A program made the position numbers and the translations under genes. A stretch of 64,000 bases of DNA from Herbidospora galbida. Lineage in GTDB: Bacteria > Actinomycetota > Actinomycetes > Streptosporangiales > Streptosporangiaceae. Where the stretch lies: positions 1 to 64,000 of the forward strand of contig NZ_SZQA01000013.1 in assembly GCF_005233835.1 (NCBI RefSeq), in the 5' to 3' direction. Below the pieces are notes generated by a model. That model saw only the letters and a list, made by a program, of their open reading frames with translations, searched no databases and was not told where the DNA came from. Position 1 is the first letter of the stretch. Each line of letters starts with the position of its first letter. Shown piece by piece: positions 25,686-35,487 of this stretch.

Positions 25686-27947
25686 GTGACCACACCTATG
25701 GGTGGACGTCTGGGGCGGGTCGGCCCATACGCGCTCCTGGAGCGCCTGGGCCGTGGTGGCATGGGCGAGGTCTATCTCGCGTCCACCAAACGGGGTGAGC
25801 AGGTCGCCCTGAAGATGCTCCGCGAAGCCATCGAAGGCGACGCCGACGCCCGATTACGGCTTGATCGCGAGGTCCGCGCGCTGCGGCGGGTGGAGAGCCC
25901 CTACGTGGCGCGGGTCCTCGACGCCGATCTCTCCGGTGACCGGCCCTACCTGGTCATGGAGCACATCGCCGGCGACACCCTGCTCAGCGCGGTGAAACGC
26001 GACGGGCCGCTGCCCGAGGTGGAGGTCATCCGCCTCGCGCGCGGCCTGGCCACCGCACTGGCGATCATCCACGCCGCCGGGATCGTCCACCGCGACCTGA
26101 AACCGGCCAACGTGCTGATCGGCGACGAGGGCCCGGTGCTGATCGACTTCGGCATCGCCCAGGTCCTCGACGCGACCCGGATGACCCAGACCGGGACCTT
26201 CCTCGGCACCCCCGGCTACGCCGCGCCCGAACTCTTCGCCGGGGAACAGGTCGGCGAACCCGCCGACCTGCACGCCTGGGCGGCCACCGTGGCCTTCGCC
26301 GCCACCGGCCGCCCCACCTTCGGCGGCGGCTCCGCCGAGTCGCAGATGTACGCCATCCTCCACGGCAAGGCCGACCTCAAGGACGTGCCGCCCGCCCTGC
26401 TCCCGCAGATCAGGGCGGCCCTCAACCGCGACCCGGCCAAACGGCCGACCGCCGCGATCTTGGCCGACCGGATGACCCGGCTGGTCCGCGCGGCGGAGGA
26501 ACACGACGTCCGCGAGAAGGAGTCCCCGACCGAGGGCGAGACGTCCCGGCGCTCCCGGGGCCGGGAGAACGGCGCCGACGACTCAGGAGGCCGCGACACC
26601 GACGGCGGCCGCCGCAATCGCGAGAACCGGGGGAGCGCCCCCGAGGGCCGCCGCGCCCGCGAGAGCGCGGCCGACCCCGCCGAGGGCGGGCGGCGCGGTT
26701 GGAGTGCCAATAACGCGGGTCCGGTCGACGGCGGGCGGGATTCGGGCGGCGCTGGTTCGGGTTCGGCCGACGGCGGCCGTCGTGCCCGGGATGCGGCGGG
26801 TGCCGGGTCGGCTGAGGGCGGGCGTCGTGCCCGGGATGTGGCGGGTGCCGGGTCGGGCGATGGCGGCCGTCGTCCCCGGGATGCGGCCGGTTCGGGTTCG
26901 GCTGAGGGCGGGCGTCGTGCCCGGGATGCGGCAGGTTCGGGTTCGGCCGATGGCGGGCGGCACGCGTGGGATGCGGCCGGTTCGGGTTCAGCTGAGGGTG
27001 ACCGCCGAGCCCGGGATGCCGCAGGTGCCGGTTTGGCCGAGAGTGGTCGTCGCACCCGGGACGCGGCCGGTGCCGGGTCGACTGAAGGTGGCCGCCGGAC
27101 CCGTGACTCCGCCGGTGCCGGCTCGGCTGAAGGCAGCCGTCGGGCCCGGGATGCCTCGGGTGCCGGGGCGGCCGAGGGTGGTCGTCGCACGCGGGAAGCC
27201 TCGGGTGTCGGCCCGGCGGACGGCGGCCGCCGGACTCGTGAGGCCGGTGCGGCCGACGGCGCCCGGCGGACCCGCGACTCCGGCTCGGGCGGCTCGGGTG
27301 ACGGCGCGCTGTCGGTCGAGTCGCGGCGTACCAAGGACAAGGCCGCCAGGGAAGAGGCCGACTCGCGGCTCGGGGCCGAGGCCGTGGTGCAGACGCGGCG
27401 GAGGCGGAGCGTCAAGCCGCCGCCCGAGGCGGTTCCCACTGGCGGGACGTCGCTGCTGGTGCTGGCCGCCGTGGCGGTGCCGTGTGTGATCGGGTGTGTG
27501 GTCTACCCGGTCGCCACGTTCGCGGTGACCGGGGTGTTCGTCGTGCTGGCCCGCGCCCTCTGGGTGGGGCACTGGCTGACGAAGAGGCGCCGGCCCGGAC
27601 GGCTGAAGAAGGCGCTGCGGATCGGGCTGTTCCCGGTGTCGTTCTCGGGTGCGCTGATCGCCGGGGTCGCCTGGCCGGGGCTGCCGGCCGGGGCGCTGGC
27701 GTTCGGGGCGATGTGGGCGACCGCAGGGGGGCGGCTGGCTCCCGTCTGGTGGGAGCAGGCCGTGCCCGTCACGGTCGCGGGGCTCGTCTTCAGCGTGGTC
27801 TGCGGCGCGATCATCGGCCGCGAGGTCGAGAAGGTCGGCGCCGAGCTGCCGGAGCTGCGCAGGGAGGGGCTGCGCGCGCTGGCGGTGCTCGGCGGGTTCG
27901 TCGCGATCTGCGCCGCCGCCGTCAGGATCGTCGGCTCGCTGTTCTAG
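25686..27947 (+). CDS. Ser/Thr protein kinase with 15-residue tandem repeats and membrane C-terminus
   Basis: A ~753-aa Hanks-type kinase. The kinase domain (residues about 14-275) has the Gly loop GRGGMGEV, Lys43 in ALKML, HRDLKPAN (135-142) and DFG (154-156). A hydrophilic region rich in Gly, Arg, Ser and Ala follows, dominated by 11 full copies of a 15-residue unit A-G-x-G-S-A-E/D-G-G-R-R-x-R-D-A. The last ~170 residues contain about five to six membrane segments, not the single helix plus PASTA domains of PknB. The start is uncertain: GTG 25686, ATG 25665 and ATG 25698 are all in frame. The stop overlaps the convergent M48 gene. Confidence 0.85.
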   Translation: MTTPMGGRLGRVGPYALLERLGRGGMGEVYLASTKRGEQVALKMLREAIEGDADARLRLDREVRALRRVESPYVARVLDADLSGDRPYLVMEHIAGDTLLSAVKRDGPLPEVEVIRLARGLATALAIIHAAGIVHRDLKPANVLIGDEGPVLIDFGIAQVLDATRMTQTGTFLGTPGYAAPELFAGEQVGEPADLHAWAATVAFAATGRPTFGGGSAESQMYAILHGKADLKDVPPALLPQIRAALNRDPAKRPTAAILADRMTRLVRAAEEHDVREKESPTEGETSRRSRGRENGADDSGGRDTDGGRRNRENRGSAPEGRRARESAADPAEGGRRGWSANNAGPVDGGRDSGGAGSGSADGGRRARDAAGAGSAEGGRRARDVAGAGSGDGGRRPRDAAGSGSAEGGRRARDAAGSGSADGGRHAWDAAGSGSAEGDRRARDAAGAGLAESGRRTRDAAGAGSTEGGRRTRDSAGAGSAEGSRRARDASGAGAAEGGRRTREASGVGPADGGRRTREAGAADGARRTRDSGSGGSGDGALSVESRRTKDKAAREEADSRLGAEAVVQTRRRRSVKPPPEAVPTGGTSLLVLAAVAVPCVIGCVVYPVATFAVTGVFVVLARALWVGHWLTKRRRPGRLKKALRIGLFPVSFSGALIAGVAWPGLPAGALAFGAMWATAGGRLAPVWWEQAVPVTVAGLVFSVVCGAIIGREVEKVGAELPELRREGLRALAVLGGFVAICAAAVRIVGSLF
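26751..27281 (+). repeat. 45-bp in-frame tandem repeat array
   Basis: Eleven consecutive 45-bp units (26751-27245) and one shortened unit (27246-27281) encode A-G-S/A-G-S-A-E/D-G-G-R-R-A/T-R-D-A. All units keep the reading frame. The central units are the most alike and the outer ones diverge, as expected of a minisatellite growing by slippage or recombination. Confidence 0.9.
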
Positions 27948-28963
27948 TTCTCCCGCCGTGAGAACCGGTTGAAGATGCGCTCTCCGGCGTTGACCGCGCC
28001 CTCGGCGACGTCGCGGAGGACGCCGATGAACGGGTCCTGCGACTGCGCCCACGACTCGCGGTAGGACGCCGCGGCGGCCTTGACCTCGTCGGAGATCTTG
28101 GCGGTGTGGTCGTCGGTGCGGCGGGGGTAGTCGCCGGTGAGGATGCGGTCGTAGTCGCCGCTGCGGCGCCAGCGGTCGAGCTCGGCGACCCGGGTGACCG
28201 CGAACGGGTGGGTGGTGCCCAGCAGGTTGAGGACCTTGAGCAGGCCGTCGCGGACGTCGCCGGCGGTGTCGTACTCGCGGGCCTGGTCGAGGAAGGCCTC
28301 GATGTTCATCTCGTGCAGGCGCGAGCCGCCGGCCAGCTTCATCAGGGCGCGCAGCGCGGCCTCGGGGTCCTGACCCGCGAGAAGACCGCCACGGTCGGCG
28401 GACATCTCGGCCTTGCGGGCCCACTCTTCGAGGGCGGCGACGATCACGCGCAGGCCGATGTAGCCGAGGGGGATCCAGGCGACCCGCGTGGCCAGCCGGG
28501 TGAGGATCTGCAGCATCGTGCCGTAGACCGCGTGCCCCGACAGGATGTGGGCCGTCTCGTGACCGACGACGAACCGCAGTTCCTCTTCGTCGAGCAGGTC
28601 GAGACAGCCGGTCGATACGACGATGAAGGGCTCGTCGAAGCCGATCGCCATCGCGTAGACCTTGGGATCCTGCTGGACGTAGACCTCGGGGATCCGGGCC
28701 AGGTCGAGGATGTAGGCGCTGTCGCGGCCCATGTCGTAGAGGCCCCGGAACTGGGTCTCGGAGGTGCGGACCGCCGAGGCGAGGAACATCAGGCGCAGCC
28801 GCCGCTCGGAGAAGAGCCCGGAGGTGCGCTTGAGCACCGAGTCGAACCCGGTCAGCGAGCGCATCGCCACCAGGGCGGACCGGTCCGCGGGGTGCTCGTA
28901 GGCGCGGGAACTGATGCCGGGCAGCGGCGTGCGGGTGCGATCGGGAGTGGTCATGCTCGGCAT
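27944..28963 (-). CDS. M48 family metallopeptidase
   Basis: A 339-aa protein with the zinc motif HETAH (residues 135-139) and a downstream glutamate in EMSADRGG as probable third ligand. [21 protein letters not shown] is typical of M48 (HtpX/Ste24-like) peptidases. A hydrophobic segment around 145-170 may associate with the membrane. A second start at 28954 (MTTPDR) is possible. The stop overlaps the convergent kinase stop by 4 bases. Confidence 0.88.
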   Translation of the reverse strand: MPSMTTPDRTRTPLPGISSRAYEHPADRSALVAMRSLTGFDSVLKRTSGLFSERRLRLMFLASAVRTSETQFRGLYDMGRDSAYILDLARIPEVYVQQDPKVYAMAIGFDEPFIVVSTGCLDLLDEEELRFVVGHETAHILSGHAVYGTMLQILTRLATRVAWIPLGYIGLRVIVAALEEWARKAEMSADRGGLLAGQDPEAALRALMKLAGGSRLHEMNIEAFLDQAREYDTAGDVRDGLLKVLNLLGTTHPFAVTRVAELDRWRRSGDYDRILTGDYPRRTDDHTAKISDEVKAAAASYRESWAQSQDPFIGVLRDVAEGAVNAGERIFNRFSRREN

Positions 28964-29015
28964 GCTACGTCGGTGTTTCCCGCGCCGCGCATGAACCCGG
29001 AGAGAGGCCGGACGT

Positions 29016-29021
29016 TATCGT
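29016..29021 (+). promoter_or_regulatory. -10 box of leaderless nadD promoter
   Basis: TATCGT ends 7 nt before the nadD ATG at 29029, with no ribosome binding site in between, indicating a leaderless transcript. The divergent M48 gene starts 65 bases upstream. Confidence 0.55.
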
Positions 29022-29028
29022 CCGTGCT

Positions 29029-29628
29029 ATGAGAAACGGGGCCACCACCAGGCGGCTTGGCATCATGGGCGGCACCTTCGACCCCATCCATCACGGCCAC
29101 CTGGTGGCCGCGAGCGAGGTCGCGCACCACTTCGACCTCGACGAGGTCGTCTTCGTGCCGACGGGCCAGCCGTGGCAGAAGGCCGACCGCACGGTCTCGG
29201 CCGCCGAGGACCGCTATCTGATGACCGTGATCGCGACGGCGTCGAACCCGCGCTTCTCGGTCAGCCGGGTCGACGTCGACCGGCCCGGCCTGACCTACAC
29301 GATCGACACGCTCCGTGACATCGCCTCGGCGTACGGGCCCGAGACCGAGCTCTACTTCATCACCGGCGCCGACGCGCTGGCCCAGATACTCGGCTGGCGC
29401 GACGCCGAGGAGCTGTTCACGATCGCCCATTTCGTCGGCTGCACCCGGCCCGGCCACACCCTGCACGACCCGGGTCTGCCGACGGGCAAGGTCAGCCTGA
29501 TCGAGGTGCCGGCCCTGTCGATCTCCTCGTCGGAGTGCCGGGAGCGGGTCGCCGCGGGTCAGCCCATCTGGTATCTGGTCCCCGACGGGATCGTGCAGTA
29601 CATCGGCAAGCGGGGTCTTTACCGATAG
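29029..29628 (+). CDS. nadD: Nicotinate-nucleotide adenylyltransferase
   Basis: A 199-aa enzyme joining NaMN and ATP to make deamido-NAD. It has the nucleotidyltransferase motif [12 protein letters not shown] and the C-terminal [10 protein letters not shown] (ISSTxxR-like), with [20 protein letters not shown] between. It heads the conserved group nadD-rsfS-histidine phosphatase, known from Mycobacterium and Streptomyces. Confidence 0.95.
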   Translation: MRNGATTRRLGIMGGTFDPIHHGHLVAASEVAHHFDLDEVVFVPTGQPWQKADRTVSAAEDRYLMTVIATASNPRFSVSRVDVDRPGLTYTIDTLRDIASAYGPETELYFITGADALAQILGWRDAEELFTIAHFVGCTRPGHTLHDPGLPTGKVSLIEVPALSISSSECRERVAAGQPIWYLVPDGIVQYIGKRGLYR

Positions 29629-29708
29629 GGCGGCAATAGGCTTGAAGAGCGCCCCGACGGGTGGGCACTCTGGGATCACATCCCCGTCATGGAGGAACAA
29701 ACCGCATC

Positions 29709-30110
29709 GTGACCGCATCTGAACGATCGATCCAGCTCGTTAAGGTCGCCGCCGAGGCCGCGGCCGACAAGCTCGCCGACGACATCGTCGCCTACGACGT
29801 GAGCGACCGGCTGGTGATCACCGACGCATTCGTCGTCTGCTCCGCGTCCAACGACCGCCAGGTCCGCGCCATCGTCGACGAGATCGAGGAGCGCCTGCGC
29901 GTCGACGCCGAGGCCAAGCCCGTACGCCGTGAGGGCGAGAGGGAGGGCCGCTGGGTGCTGCTCGACTACATCGACATCGTGGTCCACGTGCAGCACGAGG
30001 AGGAGCGCCACTTCTACGGGCTGGAGCGCCTCTGGAAGGACTGCCCGGCCATCGCGCTGCCCGAGAGCGTCGCCGAGGCCGCCGCCCAGCGGGCGCGGGG
30101 TGAGGGGTGA
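29709..30110 (+). CDS. rsfS: Ribosome silencing factor RsfS
   Basis: A 133-aa Iojap/RsfS protein that binds L14 and blocks subunit joining when nutrients are short. Typical features are KLADDIVAYDVSDRLVITDAFV and the WVLLDYIDIVVHVQ block followed by FYGLERLW. The GTG at 29709 follows GGAGGAAC with about 11 bases of spacing; an upstream in-frame ATG at 29661 would add poorly conserved residues. It overlaps the next gene by 4 bases. Confidence 0.93.
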   Translation: MTASERSIQLVKVAAEAAADKLADDIVAYDVSDRLVITDAFVVCSASNDRQVRAIVDEIEERLRVDAEAKPVRREGEREGRWVLLDYIDIVVHVQHEEERHFYGLERLWKDCPAIALPESVAEAAAQRARGEG

Positions 30111-30748
30111 GCCGGCGGATCGTCTGCCTCCGGCACGGCCAGACCCTCTGGAACGTCGAACACCGGTTCCAGGGCCACACCGACATCCCGCTCGACGAGA
30201 CCGGGGTCGCCCAGGCGGCCCGGTCGGCGTCGCTGCTGGCCGCGCTCAGGCCCACGAAGATCGTGTCGAGCGACCTGAGCAGGGCCCACGACACCGCCCT
30301 CGCTCTCGGGCGGGTGACCGGCCTGCCGGTCACCGTCGACAAGGAGCTGCGCGAACGCGGCGGCGGCGAGTGGGAGGGCCTGACCAGCGACGTCATGGCG
30401 GCCCGCTGGCCGGCCGAATACGCCGCCTTCGAGCCGCCGGGCGGTGAGACCGAGGTCGAGGTCGCCACCCGGGTGTCGGCGGCGATCCTGCGCTGGGTCG
30501 AGGAGATCGACGACGACGGGCTGCTCGTGGTCGTCTCCCACGGCGCCGCGCTGCGCCTGGGCATGCTCTCCGTGCTGGGGCTGCCGCGCGAGCTGTGGCA
30601 CACGCTCGGGGGGCTCGGCAACTGCTCGTGGTCGCTGCTCAAGCAGGGCCGCAAGGGCTGGCGGCTCGGCGAGCACAACGCCGGCACCCTGCCCGAGCCG
30701 GTCAGCAGTGACGACAAACCGGAGTTCCAGGACGACGGCACGCGATAG
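30107..30748 (+). CDS. Histidine phosphatase (phosphoglycerate-mutase-like, GpgP-type)
   Basis: A 213-aa phosphatase with the catalytic LRHGQTLWN motif (His about residue 9), GETEVEVATR and the second histidine in VVVSHGAALR. In M. tuberculosis the gene in the same place after nadD and rsfS is Rv2419c, glucosyl-3-phosphoglycerate phosphatase. Gene order suggests the same function here, but sequence alone cannot separate this from other broad-specificity family members. The GTG overlaps the rsfS stop. Confidence 0.85.
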   Translation: MSRRIVCLRHGQTLWNVEHRFQGHTDIPLDETGVAQAARSASLLAALRPTKIVSSDLSRAHDTALALGRVTGLPVTVDKELRERGGGEWEGLTSDVMAARWPAEYAAFEPPGGETEVEVATRVSAAILRWVEEIDDDGLLVVVSHGAALRLGMLSVLGLPRELWHTLGGLGNCSWSLLKQGRKGWRLGEHNAGTLPEPVSSDDKPEFQDDGTR

Positions 30749-30790
30749 TGGCCTCCCGGGAAACGGGCTGAGCCTGTAGTCGTTGGGACT

Positions 30791-32515
30791 ATGCACTTGT
30801 TGTCCCTCTGGCGACTCAAGTCCTATCTCCGGCCCTTCGCAACCGTCGTCATCGTCAGCTGGATCGCCGCGGTCGCCGGTATCGCCGCCGGGCTCGCGAT
30901 CCCCATGGTCGGCAAGGAGATCATCGACGGGCCCATCGCCCGCGGTGACCTCGCCGCTCTGATCCCCCTCGGCCTGCTCGCCCTCGCGCTGGGCGTGGTC
31001 GAGGCGGTCATGACCTGGTTCCGCCGCTGGACGCAGGGCGTCGCGGTGTTCGGCGTGGAGACCGCCCTCCGCGACGACCTCTACGCCCACCTCCAGCGGC
31101 TGCCGATGAGCTTCCACGACGAGTGGCAGTCGGGACAGCTCCTCTCCCGCGCCACCACCGACCTCGGCACCATCCGCCGCTTCTTCGGGTTCGGCGCGCT
31201 GTTCCTCGTCATGAACGTCATCCAGCTCGTCGTGGTGACGTTCCTGCTCCTGCGGCTCTACTGGCCGCTCGGCCTGCTGGTGGCCCTGGCGGCGGTGCCG
31301 GTCATCGTCGTGTCGGCCCGGTTCGAGCGGCGCTACCGGGCGGTCTCCCGTACGCTCCAGGACCGCCAGGGCGACCTCGCCACCCACGTCGAGGAGTCGG
31401 CGCTCGGGATCCGCACGATCAAGGCGTTCGGCCGGGGCGGTCACGTCTTCTCCCGGTACGACGCCCTCGCGGTCACCGTGAAGGAGACCGCGCTCGGCAA
31501 GGTGCGGCTCTCGTCCCGGTTCTTCACCTTCCTGGAGATCGTCCCCAGCGTCACCCTGGCGCTGGTGCTGCTGCTCGGGGCGATGGCGGTCGACGGGGGA
31601 GCGCTGACGCTGGGCGCCCTGGTGGCGTTCACCTCCTTCGTGCTGCAGCTGGTCTGGCCGGTCTCCTCGCTGGGGTACATCCTGGCCATGGGCCAGGAGG
31701 CGATGACCGCCGCCGACCGGGTGCTGGAGGTGCTCGACACCGAGCCCGCCATCGTCGGCGGGACCCTCGTGCTCGACCGGCCGCGCGGGTACCTGCGGTT
31801 CGAGGGGGCGGGGTTCCGCTTCCCGGGGGCCGACCGGCCCGTGCTCGACGACCTCTGGCTGGAGGTCCGGCCCGGCGAGACCGTCGCCGTCGTGGGGGCG
31901 ACCGGCTCGGGCAAGACCACGCTCACCGCGCTGGTGCCCCGGCTCCTCGACGTCACCTCGGGGCGGGTGACCGTCGACGGCCACGACGTACGCGACCTGA
32001 CCCTGCCGTGTCTGCGGTCGATCGTGGCGACGGCGTTCGAGGAGGCCACGCTCTTCTCGATGAGCGTGCGCGAGAACGTCACGCTCGGTCACCGCGACGC
32101 CTCCGACGCCGACGTGTGGGCCGCGCTGGAGGTGGCGCAGGCGACCTTCGTCCACGACCTGCCCTGGGGGCTCGACACCCGGATCGGCGAGCAGGGCATG
32201 TCGCTGTCGGGCGGGCAGCGGCAGCGGCTCGCGCTGGCCCGCGCGGTGCTCGGGCGGCCCCGGATCCTGGTGCTCGACGACACCCTGTCGGCGCTGGACG
32301 TGGAGACCGAGGCGCTGGTCGAGGACGCGCTGCGCCACGTGCTGGCCGACGCGACCGGGATCGTGGTCGCCCACCGGGCCTCCACGGTGCTGCTCGCCGA
32401 CCGGGTCGCCCTCCTCGACGGCGGCACGATCACCCACGTCGGCACTCACCGGGAGTTACTGGCCCGGGTCCCGGGGTATCGGGCGCTCCTGGCGGCCGAG
32501 GAGGTGCTGAGTTGA
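30791..32515 (+). CDS. ABC exporter half, Asp-type Walker B (subunit A)
   Basis: A 574-aa fused exporter: six membrane helices (about residues 15-300), then a nucleotide-binding domain with Walker A GATGSGKTT, signature LSGGQRQR and Walker B ILVLDDTLSALD. The catalytic Glu is replaced by Asp. The partner gene starts within the stop codon. The two fit a heterodimeric lipid or drug exporter with one degenerate ATP site, like TM287/288 or BmrCD. The substrate is unknown. Confidence 0.88.
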   Translation: MHLLSLWRLKSYLRPFATVVIVSWIAAVAGIAAGLAIPMVGKEIIDGPIARGDLAALIPLGLLALALGVVEAVMTWFRRWTQGVAVFGVETALRDDLYAHLQRLPMSFHDEWQSGQLLSRATTDLGTIRRFFGFGALFLVMNVIQLVVVTFLLLRLYWPLGLLVALAAVPVIVVSARFERRYRAVSRTLQDRQGDLATHVEESALGIRTIKAFGRGGHVFSRYDALAVTVKETALGKVRLSSRFFTFLEIVPSVTLALVLLLGAMAVDGGALTLGALVAFTSFVLQLVWPVSSLGYILAMGQEAMTAADRVLEVLDTEPAIVGGTLVLDRPRGYLRFEGAGFRFPGADRPVLDDLWLEVRPGETVAVVGATGSGKTTLTALVPRLLDVTSGRVTVDGHDVRDLTLPCLRSIVATAFEEATLFSMSVRENVTLGHRDASDADVWAALEVAQATFVHDLPWGLDTRIGEQGMSLSGGQRQRLALARAVLGRPRILVLDDTLSALDVETEALVEDALRHVLADATGIVVAHRASTVLLADRVALLDGGTITHVGTHRELLARVPGYRALLAAEEVLS

Positions 32516-34296
32516 CCGACTGGCGCGGCGTCGCGGCCGAGAACCGCGACGACCTCGACGAGGAGGCCAACGTCCTGCTCCGGGCCCGGTCGCGGCGGCT
32601 GCTGGGCGAGCTGCTGCGCCCGCACCGACGGGCGATCGCGCTGCTCGTCGCGCTGATCGTGGTGGCCAACGCGGCGGGGCTGGCGATCCCCTACCTGGTG
32701 AAGGTCGGCATCGACACCGGCATCCCGGCGGGCACCCGCACCCTGCTGCTGATCGTGGCGGCCATCCTCGGCTGCGCGGTCACCCAGGCGCTGACCCGGC
32801 AGGCGTTCCTGCGGTTCTCCGGCCAGATCGGGCAGGAGACGCTGCTGGAGCTGCGGCGGCGGGTGTTCAAGCAGTTCCAGCGGCTCTCCCCGGCCTTCCA
32901 CGAGAAGTACACCTCCGGGCGGGTGATCTCGCGGCTGACCTCCGACGTGGAGGCCATCGCCGAACTGGTCGCGGGCGGCTTCGACGGGCTGATCACCGCC
33001 GTGCTGACGCTGTTCGGCACGGCCGTGATGCTGCTGGTCCTCGACGTGCGGCTCGGCCTGGTGGCGCTGGCGCCCTTCCCCGTGCTGTTCCTGATGGCGC
33101 GCTGGTTCCGGCGGGCCTCCCTGGTGACCTACCGGCGCAGCCGCGAGGCGGTCGCCGGGGTGATCGTCCACTTCGTGGAGTCGATGACCGGCATCCGGGC
33201 GGCCCAGACCTTCCGCCGCGAAGACCGGAACCAGGAGATCTTCGAGGAGCTCGACGAGCGCTACCGGGCCGCCAACCTGGCCGGCATGCGGCTGATCGCG
33301 CTGTTCCAGCCCGGCGTGAAGCTGCTCGGCAACGTCACCATCGCGGCGGTGCTGGTCTACGGCGGCTGGCTGGCGATCCACGGCGAGGTCACCGTCGGGG
33401 TGCTGGCCGCCTTCCTGCTGTATCTGCGTCAGTTCTACGAGCCGATGCAGGAGATCTCGCAGTTCTACAACACCCTCCAGTCGGCGGGGGCGGCGCTGGA
33501 GAAGCTGTCGGGGGTGCTGGAGGAGCGTCCCGGCGTGCCCGAGCCGCTGGTGCCGGTCGCCCTGCCGGCCGCCCGGGGTGAGGTCGTCTTCCGGGACGTG
33601 CGATTCCACTACCACCCCGACGTCCCGGTGCTGCACCGCCTCGACCTCGTCATCCCGGCGGGCCAGACCGTGGCCGTCGTCGGGGCGACCGGGGCCGGGA
33701 AGACGACGCTGGCCAAGCTGATCGCCCGGTTCTACGACCCCGTCACCGGCGCGATCACCCTCGACGGCGTCGACCTGCGCGACCTCGCCGAAGACGAGCT
33801 GCGCCGCGCGGTGGTGATGGTCACCCAGGAGAACTACCTGTTCGGCGGCAGCGTGGCCGACAACATCAGGTTCGGGCGGCCGTCGGCGTCCACGGCCGAG
33901 GTCGAGGCGGCCGCCGCCGCGGTCGGGGTGCGGGGGTTCGTCTCCTCGCTCGACGGCGAGACCGGCAAACGCGGCGCCCGCATGTCGGCCGGGCAGCGGC
34001 AGCTCGTCGCCTTCGCCCGGGTGTTCCTGGCCGACCCGGCCGTGCTCATCCTCGACGAGGCCACCTCCAGCCTCGACGTCCCCAGCGAACGGCTCGTCCA
34101 GCGCGCTCTGCGCACTGTGCTGACGGGCCGGACCGCCCTGATCATCGCCCACCGGCTGTCGACCGTGGAGATCGCCGACCGCGTTCTCGTGATCGACGGC
34201 GGCCGGGTGGTCGAAGACGGCCCGCCCGGCGAGCTGATCGCCGCGTCGGGACGGTACGCGGGCCTGCACCAGGCCTGGCTAGAGAGCTTGACCTAG
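32512..34296 (+). CDS. ABC exporter half, canonical Walker B (subunit B)
   Basis: A 594-aa exporter with an acidic N-terminal stretch, six membrane helices and a nucleotide-binding domain with GATGAGKTT, Walker B AVLILDEATSSLD with the normal Glu, and an altered signature MSAGQRQ in place of LSGGQ. The TTG start at 32512 overlaps the subunit A stop (TTGA) and follows GAGGAGG, so coupling is likely. Subunit A's Asp site would pair with this altered signature, giving the degenerate site. Confidence 0.88.
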   Translation: MTDWRGVAAENRDDLDEEANVLLRARSRRLLGELLRPHRRAIALLVALIVVANAAGLAIPYLVKVGIDTGIPAGTRTLLLIVAAILGCAVTQALTRQAFLRFSGQIGQETLLELRRRVFKQFQRLSPAFHEKYTSGRVISRLTSDVEAIAELVAGGFDGLITAVLTLFGTAVMLLVLDVRLGLVALAPFPVLFLMARWFRRASLVTYRRSREAVAGVIVHFVESMTGIRAAQTFRREDRNQEIFEELDERYRAANLAGMRLIALFQPGVKLLGNVTIAAVLVYGGWLAIHGEVTVGVLAAFLLYLRQFYEPMQEISQFYNTLQSAGAALEKLSGVLEERPGVPEPLVPVALPAARGEVVFRDVRFHYHPDVPVLHRLDLVIPAGQTVAVVGATGAGKTTLAKLIARFYDPVTGAITLDGVDLRDLAEDELRRAVVMVTQENYLFGGSVADNIRFGRPSASTAEVEAAAAAVGVRGFVSSLDGETGKRGARMSAGQRQLVAFARVFLADPAVLILDEATSSLDVPSERLVQRALRTVLTGRTALIIAHRLSTVEIADRVLVIDGGRVVEDGPPGELIAASGRYAGLHQAWLESLT

Positions 34297-34335
34297 TTCG
34301 TGCTCATTCACCGGATGATGGGTAGATCACGTCTT

Positions 34336-35430
34336 ATGACTCGCTTGGTGGCGCTGGGCGTGGAAGAGGAATTCCACGTCGTCGATCTCGTCAGCCGCCG
34401 GCTGACCCCACAGGCCCATGTCGTCCTCGACGGGCTTCCCGACAAGAGTTTCTCGGCCGAGCTGCAGCAGGCCGTCGTCGAGACCAACAGCACCCCGACC
34501 CCCGACCTGGCCGCCCTCCGCGCCGACCTGGTCGAACTGCGCCGTCGCCTGATCACCGGCGCCGAACCCCACGGCCTCGGCATCGTCGGCTCCGGAACCG
34601 CCCCCCTGCACGGCACCGAGGGGTTCGAGCTCACCGCCGACGAACGCTACGAATATCTGCTCGACAGCTACCAGTTCATCGCCCGCGAGCAGTTCATCTG
34701 CGGCGGCCAGGTCCACGTGGAGATCACCGACCGCGACCTGGCCGTGCTGGTGGCGCAGCGGGTGCAGCCGTGGCTGCCCGTTCTACTCGCCGTCTCGGGC
34801 AGTTCGCCCTACTGGTTCGAGACCGACAGCGGCTACGCCAGCAGCCGGACCCTGGCCTGGCAGCGCTGGCCGACGGCCGGGCCGCTCGGGCCGTTCGCGT
34901 CGGCGGCCGAATACGACCAGGCCGTCGCCGACCTGGTCACCTCCGGGGTGATCGACGACCGGGGGATGGTCTACTTCGACATCCGGCTGTCGGCGCACGT
35001 GCCGACGATGGAGCTGCGGGTGTGCGACGCGGTTCCCCGGGTCGACGACATGGTCCTGCTGGCCGGGCTGTTCCGGGCCCTGGTCGTCAGGGAGACCGAC
35101 GCCGTCGAGGCCGGGGCCCCGCCCCGGTTCGACCAGCGGCCCGCGCTGCTGCGCGCGGCGACCTGGCGGGCGGCCCGCTCCGGGCTGAGCGGCGACCTCA
35201 TCTCGCCGCTCACCGGGAAACCGGGCCCGGCGGGCCTGCTGCTGGAGACGCTGCTGGAGGAGCTCCGCCCGACCCTGGAGGCGCTCGGCGACTGGGAGAC
35301 CGTGTCGGCGCTGGCCCTGGAGGCCGTGCGGCTCGGGGGGTCGGCGGCGCGGCAGCGGGCGGCGTACCGGAAGAAGGGGCAGGCCACCGATGTGGTGGAC
35401 CTGCTGTTGCGGGAGACCGCCGAAGGCTGA
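34336..35430 (+). CDS. Carboxylate-amine ligase, YbdK/GCS2 family
   Basis: A 364-aa glutamate-cysteine-ligase-like enzyme (LGVEEEFHVVD at the N-terminus, FICGGQVHVEI, MELRVCDAVPRVDD). YbdK-type proteins have weak glutamate-cysteine ligase activity, and actinomycetes often carry several with unknown substrates. The ATG at 34336 directly precedes the conserved core and has TAGATC 7 nt upstream; ATGs at 34315 and 34318 are also in frame. Confidence 0.85.
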   Translation: MTRLVALGVEEEFHVVDLVSRRLTPQAHVVLDGLPDKSFSAELQQAVVETNSTPTPDLAALRADLVELRRRLITGAEPHGLGIVGSGTAPLHGTEGFELTADERYEYLLDSYQFIAREQFICGGQVHVEITDRDLAVLVAQRVQPWLPVLLAVSGSSPYWFETDSGYASSRTLAWQRWPTAGPLGPFASAAEYDQAVADLVTSGVIDDRGMVYFDIRLSAHVPTMELRVCDAVPRVDDMVLLAGLFRALVVRETDAVEAGAPPRFDQRPALLRAATWRAARSGLSGDLISPLTGKPGPAGLLLETLLEELRPTLEALGDWETVSALALEAVRLGGSAARQRAAYRKKGQATDVVDLLLRETAEG

Positions 35431-35487
35431 CCGGGGGTCCTGCCGCGGGAGGAGGTTTCCGGCGACGCCGCCGGTTACGCTCCTCGC

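Noticed and set aside
26751-27281. CRISPR-like array
   Set aside because: The repeats are contiguous 45-bp units without unique spacers and stay in the kinase reading frame, so they are a coding minisatellite.
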